Shown here piece by piece: positions 1 through 9,325 of a stretch of DNA of 64,000 nt. A program made the position numbers and the translations under genes. Source of the stretch: Maritimibacter alkaliphilus (lineage in GTDB: Bacteria > Pseudomonadota > Alphaproteobacteria > Rhodobacterales > Rhodobacteraceae); NCBI RefSeq assembly GCF_019801605.1, contig NZ_JAHVIT010000002.1, forward strand, positions 558,001-622,000. The letters run 5' to 3'. Positions within the stretch are counted from its first letter, which is position 1; the number at the start of each line of letters is the position of its first letter. Below the pieces are notes generated by a model that had not been told where the DNA came from, ran no database searches, and saw only the letters and a list, made by a program, of their open reading frames with translations.

Positions 1-599
1 CCGCCGGAGACGACGACACCGGCCGAGGTCAGCTCGGGACGGTCGCTCTCGGCCACCTTGTCCTCGACCCACTCGGAGATCGCGGGATCTTCGGCAGCGC
101 CGATGGCATCGACCGAGGCGGAGCCGCCGGTGGCGGCCGCGTCGAAGGTCGAGGTCCGGAAAGTGATCACCTTGGTGGCGTCCTTGGACTTCACGGTCTG
201 GATCGCGTTACCGGCGTAGACCGGGCGCTCGAAGGTGTCGGCGTCGACCACGGCGGTCACGTCGGTCAGGATCATCACGTCCAGCAGCGCGGCCACGCGG
301 GGGAAGATGTTCTTCGCGTCGGTGGTCGCGGGGGCCACGATGTGGCTGTAGTCGCCGGCCAGCGACACGATCAGCGCCGCGGTCGGTTCCGCGAGGCGGT
401 GACCGTAAAGCGCGTCCTCGGCGACCAGCACCTTGGCGACGCCATCGATGGTGGCGGCCTCGTCGGCGGCGGCCTTGGCGGTGGCGCCAACGGCCAGAAC
501 GGTCACGTCACCGAGCGCTTTCGCCGCGGAAACGGCCTTGGCGGTGGCGTCCATGGACAGGGTGCCGTCCTGGATCTCGGCAAGCAGAAGAACAGCCAT
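1..599 (-). CDS. etfA: Electron transfer flavoprotein subunit alpha (partial, C-terminus off the left edge)
   Basis: The visible part is the first 199 or so residues, beginning [12 protein letters not shown] and ending at the VVVSGG that opens the C-terminal FAD-binding domain, which lies outside the window. EtfA with EtfB forms the soluble FAD/AMP heterodimer that takes electrons from several dehydrogenases and passes them to ETF:quinone oxidoreductase. The start is fixed by the upstream gene: the etfB stop and the etfA start share one base (TAATG), so translation is coupled. The N-terminal domain shows the usual alternating hydrophobic strands and Ala-rich helices of the alpha subunit. Family assignment is firm; only the truncation by the window edge limits it. 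Confidence 0.95.
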   Translation of the reverse strand, partial: MAVLLLAEIQDGTLSMDATAKAVSAAKALGDVTVLAVGATAKAAADEAATIDGVAKVLVAEDALYGHRLAEPTAALIVSLAGDYSHIVAPATTDAKNIFPRVAALLDVMILTDVTAVVDADTFERPVYAGNAIQTVKSKDATKVITFRTSTFDAAATGGSASVDAIGAAEDPAISEWVEDKVAESDRPELTSAGVVVSG

Positions 600-1357
600 T
601 ACACGATCCCCTTCTCTTTGAGTTTCGCCACCAGCGTGTCCACGTCGGGCACGATTTCACCGGCCTGGCGGGATTCCGGCTCGGAGGTCTTCACGATCTC
701 GAGGCGCGGGGCGACATCGACGCCAAGGTCGGCGGCGGTCTTCTCGTCCAGCGGCTTCTTCTTCGCCTTCATGATGTTCGGCAGCGAGGCGTAGCGCGGC
801 TCGTTCAGGCGCAGGTCGGCGGTGACGATGGCGGGCAGCTTGACCTTCACGGTCTGCAGGCCGCCGTCGACCTCACGCGCCACGGTGGCGCTGTCGCCGT
901 CCACGTCAAGCGTGTTGGCGAAGGTCGCCTGCGACCAGCCGAGCAGGGCCGCCAGCATCTGGCCGGTGGCGTTCATGTCGTTGTCGATCGACTGCTTGCC
1001 CGCGATGATCAGGCCGGGCTGCTCTTCTTCCGCAACTTTGGCGAGGATCTTGGCGACGGCGAGGGGCTCGATGTCGGTGTGCACGTCATCGGCGGCCACG
1101 ACGAGGATCGCACGGTCGGCGCCCATGGCGAGTGCGGTGCGCAGGGTTTCCTGCGCCTGCTTGACGCCGATCGAGACGACGACGACTTCCTCGGCCTTGC
1201 CGGCTTCCTTCAGACGGATCGCCTCTTCCACGGCGATTTCATCGAAGGGGTTCATCGACATCTTCACGTTGGCCAGATCGACACCGCTGCCATCCGCTTT
1301 CACGCGGACTTTCACGTTGTAGTCGATCACACGTTTCACAGGTACGAGTACCTTCAT
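599..1357 (-). CDS. etfB: Electron transfer flavoprotein subunit beta
   Basis: A 252-residue protein, the normal length of EtfB. It begins [14 protein letters not shown] and contains the family's [12 protein letters not shown] stretch near residues 43-54, an AMP-site segment with AGKQSIDND, and the [13 protein letters not shown] recognition loop through which ETF docks on partner dehydrogenases. The open frame extends upstream, but the ATG at 1357 is chosen because GGGAG sits just before it and because the family starts there. It is the first gene of etfB-etfA and is divergent from an FAD/GcvT dehydrogenase of a kind that normally uses ETF as electron acceptor, so the two units probably act in one electron route. 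Confidence 0.96.
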   Translation of the reverse strand: MKVLVPVKRVIDYNVKVRVKADGSGVDLANVKMSMNPFDEIAVEEAIRLKEAGKAEEVVVVSIGVKQAQETLRTALAMGADRAILVVAADDVHTDIEPLAVAKILAKVAEEEQPGLIIAGKQSIDNDMNATGQMLAALLGWSQATFANTLDVDGDSATVAREVDGGLQTVKVKLPAIVTADLRLNEPRYASLPNIMKAKKKPLDEKTAADLGVDVAPRLEIVKTSEPESRQAGEIVPDVDTLVAKLKEKGIV

Positions 1358-1556
1358 AAGTGTGGTCTCCCATAGTGATGCCGCGCAAGATTCGTGCGCG
1401 GCGCATACTTCTCCCGCGTGTTGATATCGGCTTGGGGCCGGGGACAACAGTACAAAAACCGACGCTTGGCAGCCGGGAACGCCGCGTTTTCGCCTTTCTC
1501 ACGGATTCGTTGCCGCAGTGCGGAAATTCGCGAGGTCGGATTTTTGCCCCTACGTC

Positions 1557-1574
1557 GCAAATGAGACGATTTGC
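1557..1574. promoter_or_regulatory. Inverted repeat between etfB and the FAD/GcvT gene, candidate operator
   Basis: GCAAAT-GAGACG-ATTTGC is a perfect 6-bp inverted repeat with a 6-nt centre, about 75 bp upstream of the dehydrogenase ATG and within the 292-bp divergent intergenic region. No regulator gene is adjacent. The remainder of the intergenic stretch (1358-1649) shows no open frame I can support. Confidence 0.35.
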
Positions 1575-1649
1575 GTCGGCTGGGCACTGCGGGAATCCGC
1601 TGGCCTGCTATCGCTGGATCCGCGTCCAGTTCAGGGAGTCCCTCGCGCC

Positions 1650-4142
1650 ATGAAAACCCATGTCAAAGCCCTTGTCGTCGGCGGTGGTGCCGTCGGGACG
1701 GCGATCGCTTATCACCTTGCCAAGGCCGGCTGGTCCGACGTGGTCCTGCTGGAGCGGGACGAGCTGACCTCCGGCTCGACCTGGCATGCCGCGGGCCTGC
1801 TGCCGCTCTTCAACATGAGCTATGCCACGACCCACATCCACAAGTACTCGGTCGAGTTCTACAAGTCGCTGGAGGCCGAGACGGGCCTGAACGCCGGCTT
1901 CTCCATCGTCGGCAACCTGCGCATGGCGCAGACGCAGGACCGGATGGACGAATACATGCTCTATGCCTCGACCGCCGAAACCGCGGGCGTGCCCTACGAG
2001 TGGATGAGCCCGGCGCAGATCAAGGAGCGCTGGCCGCTGGTGAACATCGACGGCCTGAAGGGCGCGATTTTCCACCCGACCGATGGCTACATCAACCCTG
2101 CCGACGTCACCATGGCGATGGCCAAGGGCGCTCGGCAGCGCGGCGTCACCATCGAGCGCAAGTGGCAGGTCGACGCCTACGAATGGACCGGGTCCGAGTG
2201 GAAGGTCACCTGCACCAAGATGGGTGAGAAGGGCGGCAACCTCGTGCCGACCGAAGAGACCACCGTGGTCTATGCCGAACATGTCGTCACCGCGACGGGC
2301 AACCATGCGCAGCGCACCGCCAAGATGCTGGGCATCAAGATCCCCGCGATCCCGGTCGAGCACCAGTTCATCGTGACCGAACCCGATCCCGCGCTGGTCG
2401 AATTCCGCGCGAACGGCGGGGCAGAGCACCCGGTGCTGCGCGATGCCGACGCCAAGTGGTACGTCCGCGAAGAGCGCGGCGGCTGGATCCTCGGCCCCTA
2501 CGAGCGTGGCGCGCCCGCCCGCTTCCAGTATGGCGTGCCCGACAGCTTCCGCGCCGACCTCTTCCCGCTCGACCTTGAGCGGATCGAGGAAGAATACATG
2601 TCGATGATCCATCGTCTGCCCTCGTCGGAAACGGTGGGCCTGAAGGACGATTTCAACGGCCCGATCTGCTACACGCCCGACGGCAACCCGCTGGTCGGCC
2701 CGGCGCCGGGCCTGCGCAACATGTGGCTGGCCGAGGGCTTCTCCTTCGGGATCACCGCCGCGGGCGGCACCGGCCACTACCTTGCGCAGATGATGGTGGA
2801 GGGCGAGGCCGAGATCGACATGGCCAGCCTCGACCCCAAGCGCTATGGCAGCTGGATGACCACCGAATATGCGGTGAAGAAGAACGAGGAAGCCTACGAG
2901 CACGTCTTCATCCTGCACCACCCGGACGAAGAGCGCGAAGCGGCCCGTGGCCTGCGCACCTCGCCCGCCTACGACCGCCAGAAGGCCCGTGGTGCGCAAT
3001 TCGGTCAGGTGAACGGCTGGGATCGTCCCAACTACTTCGCCCCCGAAGGCTTCGACGATCACGCCGCGCGCTCCTTCCGCCGTGGCGGCTGGTGGCAATA
3101 TGCCGTGGAAGAGGCCAAGGCGATCCGCGAGGGCGTCGGCCTTGTCGATGCGACGGCCTTTACCAAGCACGTGGTGAAGGGCCCCGGCGCGACGGCCTTC
3201 CTCGACTGGTTCACCTGCAACAAGCTGCCCAAGGTCGGCCGGATCAACCTGACCTACGCCCTGACCGCCGCCGGCACGACCCGCACGGAATACACCATCG
3301 TCCGCATGAAGGAGCACGAATACTACCTCGTCTCCGCGGGGGCATGGACGGCCTATGACGCCGACTTCCTGCGCAAGGCCGCCGAGGACAAGGCCGAGGA
3401 GTTCGGCTACATCGAGATCCAGGATGTCACCACGCAGTGGGGCGTCTTTGCCGTGGCTGGCCCGAAATCGCGCGACCTGCTGAAGGCCGTGATCAAGGAT
3501 GCCGATCCGGAAACCGCCCTCTCCAACAAGCGCTTCCCCTGGCTGTCGGCGCGTCCGATCGAACTGGGCATGTGCCCGGTCAACGCGATCCGCGTGGCCT
3601 ATACCGGCGAGCTGGGCTGGGAACTGCACCACCCGATCGAGATGCAGAACTACCTCTTCGACCTGCTCGAAGAGGCCGGCAAGCCGCTGGGGATGAAGCT
3701 GGTGGGCGCGCGCGCCCAGAACTGGCTGCGTCAGGAGAAGAGCTACCGCGCCTTCGGCACCGAACTGGGCCGCGACGCGACCCCGGCCGAGGCCGACCTG
3801 CCGCGCTTCATCGACCTGAGCAAGGAGTTCCACGGCAAGGAAGCCATGGAGAAGACCGGCATCCGCGCGAAATGCGTCACCGTCCTGATCGACGGGCCGG
3901 AGGATGCGGACCCCTGGGGCCGCGAGGCACTCTATGTCGAGGGCACCAAGGTCGGTCGTCTGACCTCGGGCGGCTACTCGGTGGCCTTCGGCAAGTCCAT
4001 CGGCATGGGCTACGTCAGCCCCGATCTGGCCGTGGTCGGCCAGAAGCTGAAGGTCAAAATGTTCGACCAGCTCTGGGACGCCGAGATCGTGGAGGACAGC
4101 CCCTACGATCCCACCAACGCCCGCATCCGTCAGGACGGATGA
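1650..4142 (+). CDS. FAD-dependent oxidoreductase with GcvT domain (dimethylglycine/sarcosine dehydrogenase family)
   Basis: An 830-residue two-part enzyme. The N-terminal half is a DAO-type FAD domain with the dinucleotide motif GGGAVG at residues 11-16 and SGSTWHAAG at 41-49; His46 corresponds to the histidine that carries covalent FAD in dimethylglycine and sarcosine dehydrogenases. From about residue 440 it becomes an aminomethyltransferase (GcvT) fold that passes the removed methyl or methylene group to tetrahydrofolate. The ATG at 1650 is preferred over an in-frame start 132 bp upstream because AGGGAG precedes it and the Rossmann strand follows directly. Divergence from etfBA suggests ETF as electron acceptor. 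The true substrate (dimethylglycine, sarcosine or another N-methyl compound) cannot be read from sequence alone. Confidence 0.88.
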   Translation: MKTHVKALVVGGGAVGTAIAYHLAKAGWSDVVLLERDELTSGSTWHAAGLLPLFNMSYATTHIHKYSVEFYKSLEAETGLNAGFSIVGNLRMAQTQDRMDEYMLYASTAETAGVPYEWMSPAQIKERWPLVNIDGLKGAIFHPTDGYINPADVTMAMAKGARQRGVTIERKWQVDAYEWTGSEWKVTCTKMGEKGGNLVPTEETTVVYAEHVVTATGNHAQRTAKMLGIKIPAIPVEHQFIVTEPDPALVEFRANGGAEHPVLRDADAKWYVREERGGWILGPYERGAPARFQYGVPDSFRADLFPLDLERIEEEYMSMIHRLPSSETVGLKDDFNGPICYTPDGNPLVGPAPGLRNMWLAEGFSFGITAAGGTGHYLAQMMVEGEAEIDMASLDPKRYGSWMTTEYAVKKNEEAYEHVFILHHPDEEREAARGLRTSPAYDRQKARGAQFGQVNGWDRPNYFAPEGFDDHAARSFRRGGWWQYAVEEAKAIREGVGLVDATAFTKHVVKGPGATAFLDWFTCNKLPKVGRINLTYALTAAGTTRTEYTIVRMKEHEYYLVSAGAWTAYDADFLRKAAEDKAEEFGYIEIQDVTTQWGVFAVAGPKSRDLLKAVIKDADPETALSNKRFPWLSARPIELGMCPVNAIRVAYTGELGWELHHPIEMQNYLFDLLEEAGKPLGMKLVGARAQNWLRQEKSYRAFGTELGRDATPAEADLPRFIDLSKEFHGKEAMEKTGIRAKCVTVLIDGPEDADPWGREALYVEGTKVGRLTSGGYSVAFGKSIGMGYVSPDLAVVGQKLKVKMFDQLWDAEIVEDSPYDPTNARIRQDG

Positions 4143-4151
4143 ACGCGGCGA

Positions 4152-5165
4152 TCAGCGCAGGATAAGACGGGGGGCCGGTCCGATGGGGATCGGCCCCAGT
4201 CGCATCATCCCCCCGGTGAAGGTCAGCGTGACGTTCAGCGAATTGCGGTTGCCCGAGAAGCCCGCCAGCAGGGTCAGCCCCTGTTCGATGGCCTTGGCCA
4301 CATCCGCGTTCAGCGCGTCCGAACTGACCGCCATCTGCAGCATCTCGCGCCAGTGCTCCGCCTTGACCGAAACCTCGCCCTCAGGCGTGCCCTCGTCATC
4401 CACGTCCAGCGTGCCGGTGGCCTCGATTGCCATCTCGCCCCATTGCGCGCGGGCGGTCTTCAGCTCCAGCCGGCGCGGCTGCGGGCGGCTGTCGTCGAGG
4501 GCGTGGATGTTCCACGGCCGGTTGAAACTCGCCGTCATGTCCATCCGCACGTCGGAGAGCGCATCGGGCAGGGCCAGACCCTCGGAAATCCGGTTGCGCC
4601 AGCCCTCGGGCGGGGTCAGCGCCGTGGCCGCGAGGCCGAGGTGGTAGGTCGCGGGCTCTGCCACCCGCTCGACGCCGAGGCGCAGCTCGTCCGCGTGCAG
4701 CGGATCGCTGCGCGAGCCGCGGGCGATGTCCATGCCCTTGCCGATGACGGTGGCGCGCTGCAGCTCCAGCGTGGGGCTGGCATCGGTGATCAGGCTGGCG
4801 CGAAGGTCCTCGTTGGTGACGACGTAGCTGTCCACCGGCGTGTCCAGCAGGAAGGAATGGTCCGCCACCGCGATGACATGCTGCGGCTGGTAGGAGAGCA
4901 TGAGGAGCTGGAACAGCGGCATCTCGACCGCCCAGCCGGTGTCGGGATCGCCCAGCTTCAGCCCGGTCCACGTCGAATCGAACCGGTTCGGGAAGCCCTG
5001 CAACGTGAAGTCGGCATATTGCGCCTGCCAGCCGTCGGCCTGCCGGGCGGTGAACCACTCCTCGAACCCGGTGCGCAGCTTGCTGGCGCCCCAGTACCAG
5101 TAGCCGCCCCATGCGGCGGCGGCCGCGAAGATCAGGATAATCAGCAGGCTCAATGCGCGTTTCAT
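4152..5165 (-). CDS. DUF2125 domain-containing protein
   Basis: A 337-residue protein with an N-terminal membrane anchor or signal (MKRALSLLIILIFAAAAAW) followed by a soluble, beta-rich exported body of the type annotated DUF2125, a conserved alphaproteobacterial family of unknown function. The body has repeated strand-like segments such as DGWQAQYADFTLQGFPNR and ends in PAPRLILR. The ATG at 5165 is chosen because GGAGAGGG sits upstream and the hydrophobic segment starts there. It converges with the FAD/GcvT gene, separated by nine bases, and is divergent from the ChaC-like gene with only 58 bp between the starts, so the two probably share a promoter region. I cannot give it a function. Confidence 0.8.
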   Translation of the reverse strand: MKRALSLLIILIFAAAAAWGGYWYWGASKLRTGFEEWFTARQADGWQAQYADFTLQGFPNRFDSTWTGLKLGDPDTGWAVEMPLFQLLMLSYQPQHVIAVADHSFLLDTPVDSYVVTNEDLRASLITDASPTLELQRATVIGKGMDIARGSRSDPLHADELRLGVERVAEPATYHLGLAATALTPPEGWRNRISEGLALPDALSDVRMDMTASFNRPWNIHALDDSRPQPRRLELKTARAQWGEMAIEATGTLDVDDEGTPEGEVSVKAEHWREMLQMAVSSDALNADVAKAIEQGLTLLAGFSGNRNSLNVTLTFTGGMMRLGPIPIGPAPRLILR

Positions 5166-5223
5166 GGCGTTCCCTCTCCGCGACCCCTTCAAATCGGGCC
5201 CATTGAGGTGTTTATAGGGCCCC

Positions 5224-5787
5224 ATGCACGACACGCCAGAGACAGACGGCCCGATGTGGGTCTTCGGTTACGGATCGCTCATCTGGAACCCCGGCTTCAC
5301 ACCCGTCGAAACCGCCATCGCCACCCTTTCGGGCTGGGCCCGCAGCTTCTGCATGCGCTCCATCCACCACCGCGGCACGCCGGAGGACCCGGGCCTCGTG
5401 CTGGCGCTGGACGAGATGGAGGGCGCGGAATGCCACGGCGTCGCCTTCTGCGTGGCCGAACCGGAGCGCATCCGCGTGCTGGAGTACCTCCGCGAGCGGG
5501 AGCTGGTCTCCTCCGCCTATCTGGAGACATGGCAGCAGGTGCGTCTGGCCGATGGCCGCACCGTGCAGGCGGTGACCTACGTGATCGATCCGGCCCATGT
5601 GCAATATTGCGCCCTCGCGCTGGAGGAGCAGGCCGAGATCATCGCCTCTGCCCATGGCGGACGCGGCCCGAACCACGAGTACCTCACCAATACGGCCGAT
5701 CATCTGGCCGAACTGGGCATTGAGGACACAGACCTGACCTATCTTGCGAGACGTGTTCGGAGTTTACGGGATAACTCCTTGGCTTGA
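5224..5787 (+). CDS. chaC: ChaC-like gamma-glutamylcyclotransferase
   Basis: At 187 residues it matches the ChaC/GGCT family. GYGSLI at residues 15-20 is the substrate-binding loop, and the RERE segment in the middle carries the acidic residue expected to act as catalytic base. Enzymes of this family release 5-oxoproline from glutathione (giving Cys-Gly) or from other gamma-glutamyl compounds in the cytoplasm. The gene is divergent from the DUF2125 gene and ends 52 bp before the channel gene. The same window encodes a complete PxpABC 5-oxoprolinase, which would reclaim the product as glutamate, although the two loci are 30 kb apart. Specificity for glutathione versus other gamma-glutamyl substrates is inferred only. 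Confidence 0.87.
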   Translation: MHDTPETDGPMWVFGYGSLIWNPGFTPVETAIATLSGWARSFCMRSIHHRGTPEDPGLVLALDEMEGAECHGVAFCVAEPERIRVLEYLRERELVSSAYLETWQQVRLADGRTVQAVTYVIDPAHVQYCALALEEQAEIIASAHGGRGPNHEYLTNTADHLAELGIEDTDLTYLARRVRSLRDNSLA

Positions 5788-5839
5788 TCCGGCGAAATCT
5801 CTAGAATCAGGCGCGAAATCAAAGTCAGGAGCTGTCCGC

Positions 5840-7057
5840 ATGGACCAGCCCGCCCGCGAGGCAGAGCCGCAGTTTTCCCAACCCGTCCGCCAGATCCTGC
5901 TGATGCTGATCGTTCTGGGGCTGACGGGTGTCGTCGCCTTCTTCATCGCGCCGCGGGTCCTGCCGGTATTCCTGTCGAACCCCTACCTGAACGGGCTGAT
6001 CGGCTTCGTCTTCGTGGTGGGCGTCGTGTCCTGCTTCTGGCAGGTGGCACAGCTCGTCTCCTCCGTCCGCTGGATCGAGGCCTTCGCCTCGGACCGGCTG
6101 GAGGCCGAGGGCGTGCAGGCGCCACGCCTTCTGGCGCCGCTGGCCACGCTGCTGCGGTCGCGCAGCAAGCGGATGCAGATCTCCTCCTCCTCCTCGACGT
6201 CGATCCTCGAATCCGTCGTGACCCGGATCGAGGAACAGCGCGAGATCACCCGCTACGTGGTGAACGTGCTGATCTTCCTCGGCCTGCTGGGGACGTTCTA
6301 TGGCCTCGCCACCACCGTCCCCGCCGTGGTCGACACCATCCGCAGCCTCGCGCCGCAGGAAGGCGACAGCGGGGTCGAGGTGTTCAACCGCCTCATGACC
6401 GGGCTCGAGGCCCAGCTGGGTGGCATGGGCACGGCCTTCTCCTCCTCGCTGCTGGGTCTGGCTTTCTCGCTGGTCGTGGGCCTGCTGGAGCTCTTCGCCG
6501 GGCACGGCCAGAACCGTTTCTACCGCGAGCTGGAGGAATGGCTGTCCTCGATCACCCGGGTCGGCTTTGCCGGGGGCGAAAGTGACGGGCAGAGCGATCA
6601 GTCCATCCTCGCCACCGCCATGGACCAGATGGTCGAGAACATGCAGACGCTGGTGGAGATGAACGCCGCCACTGACGCGAACCGCGCCATGCTGGACGAG
6701 AAACTGGCCAACCTTGCGGATGCGGTGGAGCGGCTGGCCTATCGTCTCGGCGATCAGAACCCGACACAGGCCGCCCTGCTGCGGGTGGCCGAGGGGCAGG
6801 AGAAACTGATCGACCGCTTCAACCGCAGCGAGGCCGGCGAGGGGATCGATGCCGAAAGCCGGATGCGCCTGCGCTCGATCGACGTGCAGATGCTGCGCAT
6901 CCTCGAAGAGATCTCCGCCGGGCGTCAGGAAACCATGTCCGAGCTGCGCACCGATATCGCCGCCCTGTCCCGCGTCGTGGCGCAGAGCGCCAGCGGCCAG
7001 CCGGGCGCGCGCCGCCTTGGCGGGCAGGTGAAGAAACCCAGCGGGCAGGAGGGCTGA
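5840..7057 (+). CDS. MotA/TolQ/ExbB-type proton channel protein with long cytoplasmic tail
   Basis: A 405-residue protein with four apparent membrane segments, near residues 18-38, 50-72, 139-160 and 195-220. The last two, containing LGLLGTFYGLATTV and GGMGTAFSSSLLGLAFS, are the signature of MotA/TolQ/ExbB channels. After residue 225 a charged helical tail of about 180 residues lies in the cytoplasm. The ATG at 5840 is selected by AGGAG seven bases upstream; an in-frame start further up would overlap chaC. It lies three bases before its OmpA-domain partner, so together they look like a MotA/MotB-style stator pair. No flagellar genes or tolR/exbD are nearby. The function is unassigned: cell-envelope energy transduction is an inference. 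Confidence 0.82.
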   Translation: MDQPAREAEPQFSQPVRQILLMLIVLGLTGVVAFFIAPRVLPVFLSNPYLNGLIGFVFVVGVVSCFWQVAQLVSSVRWIEAFASDRLEAEGVQAPRLLAPLATLLRSRSKRMQISSSSSTSILESVVTRIEEQREITRYVVNVLIFLGLLGTFYGLATTVPAVVDTIRSLAPQEGDSGVEVFNRLMTGLEAQLGGMGTAFSSSLLGLAFSLVVGLLELFAGHGQNRFYRELEEWLSSITRVGFAGGESDGQSDQSILATAMDQMVENMQTLVEMNAATDANRAMLDEKLANLADAVERLAYRLGDQNPTQAALLRVAEGQEKLIDRFNRSEAGEGIDAESRMRLRSIDVQMLRILEEISAGRQETMSELRTDIAALSRVVAQSASGQPGARRLGGQVKKPSGQEG

Positions 7058-7060
7058 CCC

Positions 7061-9256
7061 ATGGCGCTGTCGCGCCGCACCGGCAACCGCTTCCAGTCCT
7101 CGATCTGGCCCGGCTTCGTCGACGCCATGACCGGGCTGCTGCTGGTGCTGATGTTCGTGCTGACCATCTTCATGGTGGTGCAGTTCACCCTGCGCGAGAC
7201 GATCTCGGGGCAGGAAAGCGAACTCGATGAGCTGTCGTCGCAGGTGGCCGAACTCTCCCGTGCCCTCGGGCTGGAGCGCGATCGCAGCGACCGGCTTCAG
7301 GGGGAGCTGGGGCAGCTGAACGCAACGCTGTCCACCGCGCAGGATCAGGTCGCCTCGCAGCAGGCGCTGATCGCCTCGCTGACACAGGAACGCGATGCGC
7401 AGGCCACGGCACTGGATGCGGCGCAGACGCAGATCACCGCCTTCGAGGCGCAGGTTGCCGCGCTCCTGAACCAGCAGAGCCGCAACGAGACCACCATCGC
7501 CGACCTGCGCGCCACGCAGGAAGACCTGGAGACGGCCCGCGATCAGCTGCTTTCGGAGCAGGAGGCGCTGAACCTCGCCCTCGCACAGGCCCGCAGCGAG
7601 ACCGATGCGCAGGCCGAGGCCGCGCGCCTCGCCGCTGCCCGCAGCGATGCGCTCGACGCGCTTGTGGCCGACCTGCGCCGTCAGAATGCCGAAGGCGAGG
7701 AGCAGCAGGCCGCGCTCTCGACGCAGGTCGACAGCCTGCAACAGCAGCTCAGCGACGAGGAAAAGGCCAAGCTGGCCGAGGCCGCCGCCGCGCAGGCCCT
7801 GCGCGCGCGACTGGCGAACTCGGAGGATGAGCTGACGGCGATGACGCTGGCGCTGGAAGAACAGCGCAAGAAGGCCGAGGACACGCTGACCCTTCTGGCC
7901 GCCGCCCGCGAGGCGCGCGAGGATCTCGCCGTCAAGCTGGCCGCCGCGCTGGTGGATCAGGACAGCCTGCCGCAACTGCGCGCCGACCTTGCGGCCCGCG
8001 AGACGGAGTTGGCCACCGCACGGGACGCCCGCAGTCAGGCCGAGGCCTCGCTGGCCGAGCTGGAGGCCCGGGTGGCCGCGCTCGAAGCCTCGCTCTCGGG
8101 CGCGCGCGAGGAGCGCGACGGCCTGCAGGAGCGTCTCACTGCCGCGCTCGACACGCAGGATGCCAATGCTGCGCTGGAGGCCGACAAGCAGGCGCTGGAG
8201 CAGGAACTGGCCACCGCGCGCGGCGCGCTCGAAGACGGGCAGGGCCGCGTTTCGGCGCTGGAGGCCCGGGTCGCCGCGCTTCGGGTGCAGCTCTCCGATG
8301 CCGAGCAGGCACAATCGGACAGCGCGGCGAAACAGGCCGACCTCGAACAGCAGCTCGCCGCCATGATCGCCGCACGCAACGCCGCGCAGGCCGATGCGGT
8401 GGACATGGAGCAGGTGGAGCAGCAGCTTGCCGCGGCCCTTGCCGCCAAGCTGAAGGCCGAGCAGGCGGCGCAGGAGCAGCTGAGCGCCGCCGAACAGCGT
8501 GACGTCCTGCTGCAACAGGCCAACGCGGCGCTGTCGCAGGAAGAGGCCCGTTCTGCCGAATCCGCGCGGCGGGCGGCGCTGCTGAACCAGCAGGTCAACG
8601 CGCTGCGCTCGCAGCTGTCGAGCCTGCAGGCGCTGTTGGACGATGCCAAGGACCGCGACGAGGCCGCGCAGGTCGAGATGACCTCGCTCGGCAACGAGTT
8701 GAACGCGGCGCTGGCGCGGGCGGCGGCCGAAACCAAGAAGCGCCTCGCCCTCGAGGAGGCCGAACGCAAGCGCCTTGAGGCCGAGAAGCAGCAGCTTGAG
8801 AACTACCGGTCCGAGTTCTTCGGGCGGATGCGCGAGGTGCTGTCCGGCCTCGACGGCGTGCGCATCGTGGGCGACCGGTTCGTCTTCTCCTCCGAGGTGC
8901 TCTTTGCCCCCGGAGAGGCGACGCTGTCGCCCGATGGCGAGGAGCAGATCGCCCGGATCACCCGGGTGCTGAGCGATATTTCCGGCGACATCCCTGCGGG
9001 CATCGACTGGGTGCTTCAGGTGGATGGCCACACCGACAACGTGCCGCTCTCGGGTTTTGGCCAGTTCCGCGACAACTGGGAGCTCAGCCAGGCGCGCGCC
9101 CTGTCGGTGGTGCGCTTCATGTCGCAGAACCTCGGCTTCCCGCCCGGGCGGCTCTCGGCCAACGGCTTCGGGGAATACCAGCCGATCGCCGCGGGCGACA
9201 GCGAGGAAGCCCGCGCGCTGAACCGCCGGATCGAGCTGAAGTTTACCGAGAAGTGA
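7061..9256 (+). CDS. MotB-like membrane protein with very long coiled coil and C-terminal OmpA domain
   Basis: A 731-residue protein built in three parts: a single membrane helix at residues 18-42 with an aspartate at its start (WPGFVDAMTG, Asp21), the position of the proton-carrying Asp of MotB; about 520 residues of Ala/Glu/Gln/Leu-rich coiled coil; and an OmpA-like peptidoglycan-binding domain from about residue 590, with VDGHTDNVPL and SANGFGEYQP. Ordinary MotB has only a short linker, so the long periplasmic stalk is unusual. It starts three bases after the MotA-like gene, with GGGCAGGAGGG as ribosome site. ZorAB of Zorya defence systems also uses a MotAB pair, but no Zorya effector genes are present here. 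The likely role is envelope anchoring or force transmission. Confidence 0.82.
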   Translation: MALSRRTGNRFQSSIWPGFVDAMTGLLLVLMFVLTIFMVVQFTLRETISGQESELDELSSQVAELSRALGLERDRSDRLQGELGQLNATLSTAQDQVASQQALIASLTQERDAQATALDAAQTQITAFEAQVAALLNQQSRNETTIADLRATQEDLETARDQLLSEQEALNLALAQARSETDAQAEAARLAAARSDALDALVADLRRQNAEGEEQQAALSTQVDSLQQQLSDEEKAKLAEAAAAQALRARLANSEDELTAMTLALEEQRKKAEDTLTLLAAAREAREDLAVKLAAALVDQDSLPQLRADLAARETELATARDARSQAEASLAELEARVAALEASLSGAREERDGLQERLTAALDTQDANAALEADKQALEQELATARGALEDGQGRVSALEARVAALRVQLSDAEQAQSDSAAKQADLEQQLAAMIAARNAAQADAVDMEQVEQQLAAALAAKLKAEQAAQEQLSAAEQRDVLLQQANAALSQEEARSAESARRAALLNQQVNALRSQLSSLQALLDDAKDRDEAAQVEMTSLGNELNAALARAAAETKKRLALEEAERKRLEAEKQQLENYRSEFFGRMREVLSGLDGVRIVGDRFVFSSEVLFAPGEATLSPDGEEQIARITRVLSDISGDIPAGIDWVLQVDGHTDNVPLSGFGQFRDNWELSQARALSVVRFMSQNLGFPPGRLSANGFGEYQPIAAGDSEEARALNRRIELKFTEK

Positions 9257-9325
9257 GGGGCAGGGGGCGGCGCGCCCGCGCGGAGCGGCCCCGCCGTGCC
9301 GTCCGGGGATGTATCCGCGCCGCGC

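Noticed and set aside
1608-3833. A 741-codon frame antisense to the FAD/GcvT dehydrogenase
   Set aside because: Composition is typical of an antisense GC-rich frame, and the sense gene has unmistakable FAD and GcvT motifs.
5825-9031. A 1068-codon open frame on the minus strand opposite the MotA/OmpA genes
   Set aside because: It is a shadow of the Ala/Gln/Glu-rich coiled coil in GC-rich DNA. Its translation is Arg/Leu/Gly-rich with no family motif, and the sense strand has ribosome sites and clear domains.
5840-9256. Complete Zorya anti-phage system
   Set aside because: Only a ZorA/ZorB-like pair is present. The flanking genes are chaC and an M23 peptidase/clpA, with no ZorC, ZorD or ZorE and no mobility genes.
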